Shown here one piece after another: positions 1 through 7,066 of a DNA stretch of 13,040 nt. The position numbers and the translations under genes are program-made. Source of the DNA: CAYPYI01 sp964415085 (GTDB taxonomy: Bacteria > Bacillota > Clostridia > Tissierellales > Tissierellaceae); NCBI GenBank assembly GCA_964415085.1, contig CAYPYI010000036.1:1-13040 (forward strand), written 5' to 3'. The notes beneath the pieces are model-generated. The model was not told where the DNA came from. It saw only the letters and a list, made by a program, of their open reading frames with translations, and searched no databases. Numbering within the stretch: position 1 is the first letter of the stretch; each line of letters begins with the position of its first letter.

Positions 1-435
1 GCTCTTGCTAGTAAGAAAAATAAAAAGTTTTCTTTAAATAGATTGATAAAAAAAGAAGAAGAAGAAAAATATTTAGATATATTAAAAGATTTAAATTTAA
101 ATTTAGAGAGTAAGTTAAATACAAAAGTAAAATTTTTATCTGGTGGACAAAGACAGTCTTTATCATTAGTTATGGCTACAATTGTTAAACCTAAGCTACT
201 TCTTTTAGATGAACATACTGCTGCTTTAGATCCTAAAACATCTCATTTAATTATGGAGAAAACTAAGGAGCTAATCAACAGGGATAAAATTACTACAATA
301 ATGATTTCTCATAACATGAAAGATGCTATTAAATATTCTGACAATGTAATAATGCTTAATCAAGGAAAAGTTGTTTTAAATGAAAAAAGTAGTACTCTTT
401 CCGAAAAAGATTTGTATGAAATATATAATATATAA
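1..435 (+). CDS. ABC transporter ATP-binding protein (COG1101 type), 3' part only
   Basis: This is the C-terminal part of an ABC ATPase that energises an importer at the inner face of the membrane. The frame is open to base 1, so the 5' end, including the Walker A motif, lies outside the window. About 144 codons remain of a usual 250-270. Visible are the signature LSGGQRQ (codons 46-52), Walker B ending in LLLLDEHTA with DEH instead of the usual DEP, a D-loop ALDP and the H-loop ISHNM. DEHTAALDPKT and the lysine-rich stretch at the window edge are typical of the COG1101 group, whose members sit with substrate-binding and permease proteins of the TrpX/TrpY kind. A tryptophan or related amino acid is therefore a guess; the partner genes are not in view. 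The internal TTG at base 43 is not taken as the start because the family match continues upstream of it. Confidence 0.85.
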   Translation, partial: ALASKKNKKFSLNRLIKKEEEEKYLDILKDLNLNLESKLNTKVKFLSGGQRQSLSLVMATIVKPKLLLLDEHTAALDPKTSHLIMEKTKELINRDKITTIMISHNMKDAIKYSDNVIMLNQGKVVLNEKSSTLSEKDLYEIYNI

Positions 436-456
436 GATAAGAAAACTATACATAAT

Positions 457-490
457 AAAACCCCCTAAATCCATAATGGATTTAGGAGGT
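457..490 (-). terminator. Intrinsic terminator of the HD-domain gene
   Basis: A 10-bp perfect stem (464-473 with 477-486, loop TAA) extends outward by three further pairs past one mismatch. On the minus strand it runs directly into TTTTATT, so it ends the HD-domain transcript. On the plus strand the stem is followed by AACATGATAG, not a T-run, so it may stop the converging ABC transcript less well. Confidence 0.8.
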
Positions 491-508
491 AACATGATAG
501 TTTTCTTT

Positions 509-1096
509 TTATTCTTCTATATATCCTCTTTTTATAGATTCATCTATAATTTTATTAACATAATCCCATAAACTCTTTGATGATTCTTTTATAGGAGCTA
601 CTCTTTTTCTAATATCTGATGCTTTAACACCATATTCAACCCATGTCCCACCATTATTATGAAAGTTTGTTAAGATAGGCTGTATTCTATCCATAGATAA
701 TGCAAATAACGCATCATTTGTCTTTTCTTCCTCAAATTCATCCCATAATCCTCGTAAGTATGCTCCCTTTTCTTCATCTAACATACTAAACAGTTTTTCT
801 GCAGCCTTTGTTTCTCTTTCCAATTTATCTTTATATCCCTCTTTATCATATCCAAATGTATCACCTGCATAAATTTCAACTAAATCATGAACTAAAAGCA
901 TTCTTATTACTTTATCTATATCTACATCTTCATCTGCATAATCCTTTAATATTAAAGCCATTGTAGCAATATGCCAAGAATGTTGTGCGTCATCTTCAAA
1001 TTCATCTTTTCCTATAAGTTTAGTTTTTCTTAGTGTAGATTTCATTTTGTCAATTTCTACTATAAAATCCATATCTTTAAATAAGTTTTCTGTCAA
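509..1096 (-). CDS. HD-domain phosphohydrolase, YfbR/HDDC2-like
   Basis: A 195-residue cytoplasmic protein of the HD_3 family. Visible metal ligands are HSWH at residues 39-42, HD at 70-71 followed by E74 and YAGDT (D79), and the distal Asp at D136 in SMDRIQP. This set matches YfbR and human HDDC2, which are metal-dependent 5'-deoxynucleotidases acting on dNMPs. The nucleotidase activity is inferred from the family and the exact substrate is uncertain. A TTG start at 1096 is chosen because GGGAGAG lies about 8 bases before it. The GTG three codons upstream (1105) overlaps that ribosome binding site. The gene is monocistronic, has its own candidate promoter, and ends at a terminator shared as a boundary with the converging ABC gene. 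Confidence 0.85.
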   Translation of the reverse strand: MTENLFKDMDFIVEIDKMKSTLRKTKLIGKDEFEDDAQHSWHIATMALILKDYADEDVDIDKVIRMLLVHDLVEIYAGDTFGYDKEGYKDKLERETKAAEKLFSMLDEEKGAYLRGLWDEFEEEKTNDALFALSMDRIQPILTNFHNNGGTWVEYGVKASDIRKRVAPIKESSKSLWDYVNKIIDESIKRGYIEE

Positions 1097-1128
1097 TATT
1101 AGCACTCTCCCTTTTTTGCCTAATTAAA

Positions 1129-1156
1129 ATTGTATCATTTTAATAAAATTATTCAA
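1129..1156 (-). promoter_or_regulatory. Candidate sigma-A promoter for the HD-domain gene
   Basis: Read on the minus strand: -35 TTGAAT (1151-1156), 16-base spacer, -10 TACAAT (1129-1134). It is placed about 30 bases upstream of the chosen TTG start. The match is good but not perfect in very AT-rich DNA. Confidence 0.5.
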
Positions 1157-1174
1157 TGATTTATTTAATTTTAA

Positions 1175-1203
1175 TTGTTTAAGATTATGTTAATGGGTAT
1201 AAG
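1175..1203 (+). promoter_or_regulatory. Weak candidate promoter for the 68-residue protein
   Basis: TTGTTT (1175-1180), 17-base spacer, TATAAG (1198-1203). The -10 fits sigma-A but the -35 is poor. If the gene is spore-associated, a sporulation sigma factor would be expected. I see no convincing sigma-E/K or sigma-F/G pair at a usable distance; CATACAA at about 1229 is too close to the ribosome binding site. Confidence 0.3.
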
Positions 1204-1248
1204 TAACTTGAGTACGAATTATATAAACTCATACAAGGAGGTTATAAT

Positions 1249-1455
1249 ATGACTGATAAAAACATAAAAAAAGAACAAAACACATGTAGACCTGAAGATT
1301 CAAAAGACGTATATGAAAAAACTAAACAAAAAGATACTGCAACAGATGTATATTACAAAACAGAATGTAAACTAGAAGATTCTAACGTAGCAATTCCTAC
1401 ATTTGACTCAGTAGTTGAAGCGAAAACTTGGGTTGACGATGAAAATAAGAGATAG
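1249..1455 (+). CDS. Small DUF3787-like protein, possibly spore-surface associated
   Basis: A 68-residue, very hydrophilic, Lys/Asp/Glu-rich protein with no signal peptide or membrane segment. The ribosome binding site is excellent (AAGGAGG, 7 bases before ATG). The C-terminal half carries DTATDV, then SNVAIPTFDSVVEAKTWVDD. This follows the pattern I recall for the DUF3787 family (D-T-A...V-P-I-P...V-x-x-A-K-x-W-V-D near the C terminus), short clostridial proteins one of which is annotated in C. difficile as a spore surface protein. The N-terminal half looks family-poor and contains two of the protein's cysteines' neighbours only weakly conserved by eye. The gene stands alone between a candidate promoter and a bidirectional terminator. 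The family assignment is from memory of a pattern, so it is moderate; the molecular role is unknown. Confidence 0.75.
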   Translation: MTDKNIKKEQNTCRPEDSKDVYEKTKQKDTATDVYYKTECKLEDSNVAIPTFDSVVEAKTWVDDENKR

Positions 1456-1463
1456 TAAATAAA

Positions 1464-1495
1464 AGCACCTATAATAAATTATAGGTGCTATTTTT
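1464..1495. terminator. Bidirectional terminator between the small protein gene and hutH
   Basis: An 11-bp perfect stem (1464-1474 with 1479-1489, loop TAAA) is followed by ATTTTTATG on the plus strand and TTTATTTA on the minus strand. It lies between the two convergent stop codons and begins 8 bases after the plus-strand stop. Confidence 0.9.
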
Positions 1496-3017
1496 ATGCT
1501 AATTTTCCGATTTGTTTTTCTACTTCTTTTAGTATAGTATTTTCTTTTAATATTTCTTCACACTTATCTATATCTAAATGCATTATTCTATCATCAGTTA
1601 ATGTTGGTATACTTTCTCTTACTACATCATAAGCTATTTGAGTTCCTTTTCCTAGACCTTGATCTTTTCTCAAGTCAACACCCTGACAAGCTGCTAAAAG
1701 TTCCATTGCTAAAACTTTTCTAACATTTCCTAATATTTCATTTGCTTTCCTTGCTGCTATTGTACCCATTGATACATGATCTTCTTGATTTGCAGATGAA
1801 GGAATTGAATCCACACTTGCAGGATGGGCTAATACTTTGTTTTCAGAAACTAGTGATGCTGCTGCATATTGAACAATCATAAATCCTGAATGTAGACCAC
1901 CTTTTTCTGTTAAAAACGCAGGTAATCCATAGCTTAATGCTGGGTTTACTAATCTTTCTAATCTTCTTTCTGATACATTTGCAAGTTCAGATAATCCTAT
2001 TGCTAAAAAATCAAAAGTTATTGCCATTGGTTGACCGTGGAAATTTCCTGCAGATATTACTTGATCTTCTTCTACAAATATTAATGGATTATCAGTAACT
2101 GAGTTCATTTCAATTTCAACTTTTTCTTTAACATAATTTATACAATCTTTGCTTGCTCCGTGGATTTGTGGTACACATCTTAATGAATAAGCATCTTGTA
2201 CTCTCAAATCTCCCTGTCTTGTAGTATTTTCACTTTCATCTACTATTTTTAATACATTCCTACCTGTATCTATTTGTCCCTTATGAGGTCTAACTAAACT
2301 TACCTTATCGTCAAAAGCATCTGTAATGCCATTTAAAGCTTCCATAGTAAGTCCCATTATGATATCTGAAGTCTTACTTAGATTCATAGCATCATATACT
2401 GTATGGGCACCTACGGACGTCATAACCTGTGTCCCATTTATTAAAGCTAAGCCTTCTTTTGAAGTCAATTCAACTATATCTATTCCAGCTTTATCCATTG
2501 CTTCTTTACCTGGTAAGATTTCACCATTGTAATAAGCTTCTCCCTCTCCTATCATAACTAAAACCATATGAGCTAAAGGTGCTAAATCACCACTTGCTCC
2601 TAAGGAACCTTTCTCTGGTATAATTGGAGTAACATTTTTATTTAACATATCTATCATAGTATTTAATGTCTCAAGTCTAATTCCAGAATGGCCTTTTGCT
2701 AGAGCATTAACTCTAAGTAATACAATTCCTCTTGCTATATCAATTGGAAAAGGCTCCCCAACTCCACATGAATGGCTAATTATTAAATTTCTTTGTAAAG
2801 TTTTAGTTTCTTCTTCTTTTATTCTTACATCACTAAACTTACCAAATCCTGTTGTTATACCATAAACAACTTTTCCATCCTCAACCAACTTATCAGTATA
2901 AGCTCTTGCTACTTCAACTTTATGTATAGCCTCTTCTGATAATTTAATCTTTTCATTATCCCTTGTTACTTTTATAAAATCATCTAGATTTAAACTATTT
3001 CCATCAACTATTACCAT
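1494..3017 (-). CDS. hutH: Histidine ammonia-lyase
   Basis: A 507-residue, full-length cytosolic enzyme that removes ammonia from L-histidine to give urocanate, the first step of histidine degradation. The MIO-forming triad Ala141-Ser142-Gly143 lies in GSLGASGDLAPLAHM. Other family residues are present: Y52 in VYGITTGFGKF, H82, NGTQ at 194-197, QDAYSLR at 274-280, SAGNFHGQP at 322-330 and QEDH at 411-414, so it should be active. Start: TAGGAGG lies 7 bases before ATG. No hutU, hutI, hutG or formiminotransferase gene is next to it, so the rest of the pathway must lie elsewhere, or urocanate is handled differently. It is transcribed alone from a consensus promoter at 3208-3236, through a leader with a small reading frame and an internal terminator. 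Confidence 0.97.
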   Translation of the reverse strand: MVIVDGNSLNLDDFIKVTRDNEKIKLSEEAIHKVEVARAYTDKLVEDGKVVYGITTGFGKFSDVRIKEEETKTLQRNLIISHSCGVGEPFPIDIARGIVLLRVNALAKGHSGIRLETLNTMIDMLNKNVTPIIPEKGSLGASGDLAPLAHMVLVMIGEGEAYYNGEILPGKEAMDKAGIDIVELTSKEGLALINGTQVMTSVGAHTVYDAMNLSKTSDIIMGLTMEALNGITDAFDDKVSLVRPHKGQIDTGRNVLKIVDESENTTRQGDLRVQDAYSLRCVPQIHGASKDCINYVKEKVEIEMNSVTDNPLIFVEEDQVISAGNFHGQPMAITFDFLAIGLSELANVSERRLERLVNPALSYGLPAFLTEKGGLHSGFMIVQYAAASLVSENKVLAHPASVDSIPSSANQEDHVSMGTIAARKANEILGNVRKVLAMELLAACQGVDLRKDQGLGKGTQIAYDVVRESIPTLTDDRIMHLDIDKCEEILKENTILKEVEKQIGKLA

Positions 3018-3091
3018 ATAAATGCCTCCTATTATTAAAATTTAGTCTATCTTCCCATAGTAAAATAATACGTTACCTTATTAAAGAATAT

Positions 3092-3117
3092 AAAAAAATC
3101 ACAACCATCAGTTGTGA
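3092..3117 (-). terminator. Terminator inside the hutH leader (candidate attenuator)
   Basis: Read on the minus strand: TCACAAC (3117-3111), loop TGATG, GTTGTGA (3105-3099), then seven T (3098-3092). The 7-bp stem is modest but the T-run is perfect. It lies 75 bases upstream of the hutH start and downstream of the promoter, so it would stop hutH transcription unless prevented. The 5' arm of the stem encodes the last two sense codons (CAC AAC) of the leader peptide, and the stop codon is in the loop. A ribosome at the end of the leader would cover the 5' arm. Confidence 0.75.
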
Positions 3118-3167
3118 ATCGCCAAAAAACTATTTAATTTTTCTGAACCTATAAATTTTATTTTCAT
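3108..3167 (-). CDS. Putative hutH leader peptide, 19 residues
   Basis: A short reading frame encoding MKIKFIGSEKLNSFLAIHN, 34 bases after the predicted transcription start. It has a credible ribosome binding site (AAAGGA, 8 bases before ATG). Residue 18 is histidine (CAC), followed by Asn and a TGA stop placed in the loop of the terminator hairpin. There is no other histidine in the peptide. The placement resembles the leader peptides of attenuated amino-acid operons and of tnaC. I do not know a described hut leader peptide, so the function is inferred from layout only. It could also be a chance frame, but start signal, length and stop position together make that less likely. Confidence 0.6.
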   Translation of the reverse strand: MKIKFIGSEKLNSFLAIHN

Positions 3168-3207
3168 AAGTAACATCCTTTGTTTATCATAGTTTTTATT
3201 TTATTGA

Positions 3208-3236
3208 ATTATATCAGCATTTATTAAGTCTGTCAA
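3208..3236 (-). promoter_or_regulatory. Consensus sigma-A promoter of the hutH transcript
   Basis: Minus strand: TTGACA (3231-3236), 17-base spacer, TATAAT (3208-3213), an exact match to the sigma-A consensus. Transcription should start near 3201, giving a leader of about 184 bases before the hutH ATG. Such a strong promoter in front of a catabolic gene implies that control happens downstream, in the leader. Confidence 0.88.
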
Positions 3237-3268
3237 TAAATTAAGCTATATTAATTTATCATTACTTT

Positions 3269-3297
3269 TTATCAATTCTTGGTAAATATGGTATAAT
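3269..3297 (+). promoter_or_regulatory. Promoter of the lipoprotein gene
   Basis: TTATCA (3269-3274), 17-base spacer, TATAAT (3292-3297). The predicted start near 3304 leaves a leader of about 18 bases to the ATG at 3322, which is enough for the GGAGG ribosome binding site. Confidence 0.65.
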
Positions 3298-3303
3298 TAC
3301 CAT
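3288..3303. promoter_or_regulatory. Perfect 16-bp inverted repeat over the lipoprotein -10 box
   Basis: ATGGTA-TAAT-TACCAT is a perfect 6-bp inverted repeat with a 4-base centre. It covers the whole -10 box and ends at the predicted transcription start. This is where a repressor dimer would block transcription. No cognate regulator is adjacent, and chance is possible in AT-rich DNA. Confidence 0.4.
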
Positions 3304-3321
3304 AAGAACGGAGGGCAAAAA

Positions 3322-5469
3322 ATGAAACAACGAAAAAATATATTTCTATCATTTATACTAATTTTATTACTAATAAATATAACTGGGTGTAAATCAAAAG
3401 ACACCGAAACATATTCTCTATTTGAAAATAATAATGTGAAATCTAAATTCAAAACAGAAGATACTAATTTTCAAATTTATGATGAAGACAAATGGGATAC
3501 TTTTCTAATTAAATCTATAACAGTAAATAATTATTTCCCTGATATAGAAAAACCAACAGAAGACTATTTTTATAATCAAATTGAATTAATTTCAAAAACA
3601 AATGCAAATACAATCAAGGTTGATGAGTTGTTGCAACCGGAATTTTATAATGCTCTTTATAAATTTAACGAAAACAATCATAATAAAATATATCTTATTC
3701 AGTCAATAACTATGGATACTCAAAATTTAGAAGTAAATTCAGATCCTTTTAAACTTGATAATATGGTTCCTTATAAAGATAAAATTAGTACCTATATTAG
3801 TGCTATTCACGGTGATGTAACAATACCTATAAAAGAAGTAAACAATAAAGAATTCGGTGGAAAATATACAAAAGATGTATCAAAATATACTCTAAGCTAT
3901 ATACTTGGATCTAAATGGAATGTTGATGTTATTAAAACCACTAATGAAACTAGAACGGATAAAGAAGATTTAGATAGTATATTTCTAGCTACTAAGAATG
4001 CTAAACCTTTTGAAGTTTTTTTAGCAAACTGTTTAGAACATGCTATAGGATATGAAAGAGACAAATACTCTTACCATACCCCTGTTAGCATACTAAATAC
4101 ACCTAGAACTGATATATTAAATCAAGCTTATAATACTAATCCTAATGACAATTTAGTCTCGATTGATCCTAATGTTATTGTTCCTAAAAATGAACATATT
4201 AGCTATTTTGTAAGTTATGAGATTTTTCCATATGAACCAGACTTTTTAAATTTAAATCCAAAATATACAAAATATATAGACCATAGAGGTAATACTAATA
4301 ATTATGCAGGTTATTTGAATGATTTAATAACAAAGCATGAAATACCTGTTTTTATTTCAGATTTTGGTATTCCTTCTTCTAGAGGAATCTCTAGTATTAG
4401 TACAAGTAATAAGAATAAGGGAAAGAATTCTGAAAAGGAACAAGGTGAAATACTTGTTAGTATGTTCGAAGATATCATATACCAAAAAGCTATAGGAGCT
4501 TCTATTTATTCATGGCAGGATAATTTTGGAAATAATTTATGGCTAGATAGACAAAATCCAAATCAAAATTTTGGAATTATAACTTTTGAAGATAAACCAG
4601 ATTACTTTAATATGACCGAAAAAGAATTAAAAAAAGAAATAGATACTCCTAATTATATTAGTGAAAAAAATAGTGATGATATAATTGATTCTATTATTAT
4701 AAATAGTGATTTTAAAAATATATATTTGGACATTAAATATAAAAATATTGAAAGTCATAAGGATATAAATACAACCATTGGTGTTAATATTACTAATGAA
4801 TTCGGATCTAATGTTATGACATCTGATATAAAAAGTAACCTTTTAAATAACTTTTTAATAAATATCAATCTATCATCTCAAATTGACTCTAAAATATTAG
4901 TTCATTCATATTATGATTTATATAACTATAAATACAGTGTATTAAATGAGTTTTTAGAAAAAAATGAAGAATATAACAATAAAAATAATAATATATATAA
5001 TCCTATATATACTTTAATATCAGAACCTTATACTGACAATGTTACTGGAAATAAACTACCAGCCATTAACTATGAAACGGGCCAATTATCTGGAAAAATT
5101 ATTTCAGGAGATAAGAAAAGTGATAGTTCTTTTTATATTTCATCGTTAGATGATTATATTTATAACGAAAAAGACAATACATTAAGAATAAGAATTCCTT
5201 GGAATCTAATAAACTTTGCTAATCCAAGTCAAAAGGAAGTTTATGATGATTTCAGACAGTTTAATAATGTAGATGCAACTAAAAAAATAGATAAATTATC
5301 ATTTACATTTTTAAATATTGATAGAGCCGGGAACTTATCTTCTACAGGTAATATTGATAATAAAACTTTAAAACACAGCATTCAATATACATGGAATGAC
5401 TGGGATAAGTTAGACCTAAGGATAAGAAAAAAAGAATCTTTTAGTATCTTAGAACAATTTTTTAAATAA
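3322..5469 (+). CDS. Large lipoprotein with a TIM-barrel, glycosidase-like region
   Basis: A 715-residue exported protein. The N terminus has KQRK, a hydrophobic stretch (about 7-20) and the lipobox ITGC with Cys23, so it should be lipid-anchored outside the cell. Residues about 55-430 read like a TIM-barrel glycoside hydrolase: NANTIKVDELL (95-104), YILGSKWN (193-200), SYEIFPYEPDFL (298-309), PVFISDFGIPSSRG (342-355) and IYSWQDNFGNNLW (395-407). Residues about 445-715 look like beta-sandwich or carbohydrate-binding modules (for example RIPWNLINFANPS near the end). In relatives as I recall them, SDFG is SEFG/TEFG and GSKWN is G-x-EWDP, so both acidic positions are altered here. The ribosome binding site GGAGG precedes the ATG. 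The gene is divergent from hutH and transcribed alone. The cell-surface glycan role is inferred; the substrate is unknown. Confidence 0.8.
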   Translation: MKQRKNIFLSFILILLLINITGCKSKDTETYSLFENNNVKSKFKTEDTNFQIYDEDKWDTFLIKSITVNNYFPDIEKPTEDYFYNQIELISKTNANTIKVDELLQPEFYNALYKFNENNHNKIYLIQSITMDTQNLEVNSDPFKLDNMVPYKDKISTYISAIHGDVTIPIKEVNNKEFGGKYTKDVSKYTLSYILGSKWNVDVIKTTNETRTDKEDLDSIFLATKNAKPFEVFLANCLEHAIGYERDKYSYHTPVSILNTPRTDILNQAYNTNPNDNLVSIDPNVIVPKNEHISYFVSYEIFPYEPDFLNLNPKYTKYIDHRGNTNNYAGYLNDLITKHEIPVFISDFGIPSSRGISSISTSNKNKGKNSEKEQGEILVSMFEDIIYQKAIGASIYSWQDNFGNNLWLDRQNPNQNFGIITFEDKPDYFNMTEKELKKEIDTPNYISEKNSDDIIDSIIINSDFKNIYLDIKYKNIESHKDINTTIGVNITNEFGSNVMTSDIKSNLLNNFLININLSSQIDSKILVHSYYDLYNYKYSVLNEFLEKNEEYNNKNNNIYNPIYTLISEPYTDNVTGNKLPAINYETGQLSGKIISGDKKSDSSFYISSLDDYIYNEKDNTLRIRIPWNLINFANPSQKEVYDDFRQFNNVDATKKIDKLSFTFLNIDRAGNLSSTGNIDNKTLKHSIQYTWNDWDKLDLRIRKKESFSILEQFFK

Positions 5470-5485
5470 TTTTATAATATATAAA

Positions 5486-5518
5486 AATCCCACCATCTAT
5501 AATTTAGATAGTGGGATT
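5486..5518. terminator. Bidirectional terminator between the lipoprotein and the ABC permease
   Basis: A 14-bp stem with one C·A mismatch (5486-5499 with 5505-5518, loop TAATT), flanked by T-rich DNA on the plus side (AATTTTATAT) and TTTATATATT on the minus side. It lies between two convergent stop codons. Confidence 0.88.
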
Positions 5519-5530
5519 AATTTTATATAT

Positions 5531-6358
5531 TTATATTTCTATTTTTTCATCTAACATATATCCTGTAATACCAAATCCTACTAATGTAGTTATTAAACCC
5601 ATAAATATTTCTGTAATATTTATGTCTATAAACTCGCTTTTATATTGAGTTAAAAATTGTGGTATTGTTGATATTTCAAATGTATATGGATTTAAAAAAT
5701 ATGGGAATTTAAGTGCTAGCCTTAAAGTTATAAAGCCTATTATTGCACTTACTACTAAAAATATTATAAACCATATACCATTCATCCTTTTTCCACCAAA
5801 TACAATTTTTCTAAGTGTCATAGAAAAATACACTGCTATTAAAGTAGATATAGTTTTTAGAAGCCCTAATACTATAAACAACAATATAAGTCTTGTTTCT
5901 AAAAATCCTATATTAATATTAAGTAGGCCATTTATCATTTCTGATAAGTCTATACCAGCTTTGTTTAAAAAGAACATACCTAAAATTGAATTATAAAGTA
6001 ATAAACTTGCAACTAATACTATAAAGTAAATAAGGGCTGATAAAACTTTTGATCCTAATATTTCATAACCTGTTACTGGTAAGGTAAATGTTAAGTACCC
6101 CTTATCTTCAGTTAATTCTTTATTATATGAGTTAACAATGTAAAAAAATGATACTAAATAAGAACCCCATAAAACTAAAAATGATAATCCTATCATTAAT
6201 CCTTTAATCATTTCACTATCTTGATCTAAAGAATTTGGATTTTGTGCTATATTATAAATATTATATTGAAGAATAGTGGATGCTATAAGCAATACTATTA
6301 ATACACTTAAAATAAACTTCATTAAACTTTTTAATTCGTATTTCATTAATTTTCCCAT
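5531..6358 (-). CDS. ABC-2 type permease of a YtrA-regulated transporter
   Basis: A 275-residue membrane protein with six likely membrane segments (about 13-32, 52-74, 103-131, 155-180, 195-213 and 247-268) and a short cytoplasmic C terminus. This is the usual ABC-2/BcrB-like permease layout. It should pair with the ATPase encoded immediately upstream, as two permease-ATPase halves forming an exporter or a cell-envelope stress transporter. Start: GGAGG lies 8 bases before ATG, and that site begins inside the 12-base gap after the ATPase stop. The motif GYLTFTLPVTGYEILGSK (87-104) is characteristic of this permease family. The substrate cannot be read from the sequence. Members of GntR-linked systems such as ytr respond to cell-wall antibiotics in bacilli. 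Confidence 0.88.
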   Translation of the reverse strand: MGKLMKYELKSLMKFILSVLIVLLIASTILQYNIYNIAQNPNSLDQDSEMIKGLMIGLSFLVLWGSYLVSFFYIVNSYNKELTEDKGYLTFTLPVTGYEILGSKVLSALIYFIVLVASLLLYNSILGMFFLNKAGIDLSEMINGLLNINIGFLETRLILLFIVLGLLKTISTLIAVYFSMTLRKIVFGGKRMNGIWFIIFLVVSAIIGFITLRLALKFPYFLNPYTFEISTIPQFLTQYKSEFIDINITEIFMGLITTLVGFGITGYMLDEKIEI

Positions 6359-6370
6359 TAAATATCCCTC

Positions 6371-7066
6371 CTATCTAAAAATCTCTTTATATATATCATC
6401 TATTTGTAAATTATATTTTTCTCTTAAAATTTCTGCATTTTCATATAAATCTACTTGACCATCTTTTAAAAACAATACATCTTCAAAGATCATTTCCATA
6501 TCTTTAACTAAATGTGTTGTTATTATCATTGTACTTTCTTCAGAGTAATTTTTAACTATAGCTTCTAATATTTTATCTCTAGCTACTGGATCTACTCCTG
6601 CTATTGGTTCGTCTAGAATATAAACCTTAGCATTTCTTCCTAATACTAAAGATAGATTTAACTTTTCTAGCATACCTTTTGATAGCTCATCTACTTTTAA
6701 ATCTATATTTAAATCCATAAATTCTAATAAATTTCTAAATTTACTTTTATCAAAATCTTTGTAGAAATCTTCAAAAACTTTTTCCACATCTTTTATACTC
6801 ATCCAAGAATCTAGATAATTTCTATCTGGTAGATAAGATATTATAGACTTTGTATATACTCCTGGTTCTTCACCATCAATTTTAACTTCTCCAGAATTTG
6901 GTCTTGTTAAACCAGTAATTAGTTTTATCAATGTAGTTTTACCACTACCATTAGGACCTAGTATTCCTAATATTTTTCCTTCTGAAACTTCTAAAGATAG
7001 ATTATCTAATGCTTTTTTGTTTTTATATGTCTTAGTAACATTTTTTATATCTATTATATTATTCAT
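6371..7066 (-). CDS. ABC transporter ATPase of the YtrA-regulated transporter
   Basis: A 231-residue ATPase. Walker A GPNGSGKTT (37-45), signature LSKGM (128-132), Walker B VYILDEP (148-154), D-loop GVDP (157-160) and H-loop His185 are all present. The Q-loop region reads SYLPDRNYL, without the usual glutamine, as is common in the YtrB/BcrA-like group with the LSKGM signature. The ATG at 7066 is preferred to the GTG three codons upstream, because AAGAGGTG is then the ribosome binding site at proper spacing. The start lies inside the end of the GntR gene (8-base overlap, 7059-7066), so translation is probably coupled. It energises the permease encoded next. Confidence 0.92.
   Translation of the reverse strand: MNNIIDIKNVTKTYKNKKALDNLSLEVSEGKILGILGPNGSGKTTLIKLITGLTRPNSGEVKIDGEEPGVYTKSIISYLPDRNYLDSWMSIKDVEKVFEDFYKDFDKSKFRNLLEFMDLNIDLKVDELSKGMLEKLNLSLVLGRNAKVYILDEPIAGVDPVARDKILEAIVKNYSEESTMIITTHLVKDMEMIFEDVLFLKDGQVDLYENAEILREKYNLQIDDIYKEIFR

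Noticed and set aside
1225..1240. CATACAA as a sporulation-type -10 for the 68-residue protein
   Set aside because: It runs into the AAGGAGG ribosome binding site, so a transcript starting from it would lack that site.
3018..3090. A second promoter for hutH after the attenuator (TTTAAT - 17 - TACTAT)
   Set aside because: The -35 is poor and the match is of a quality found frequently in such AT-rich sequence. If real, it would bypass the attenuator.
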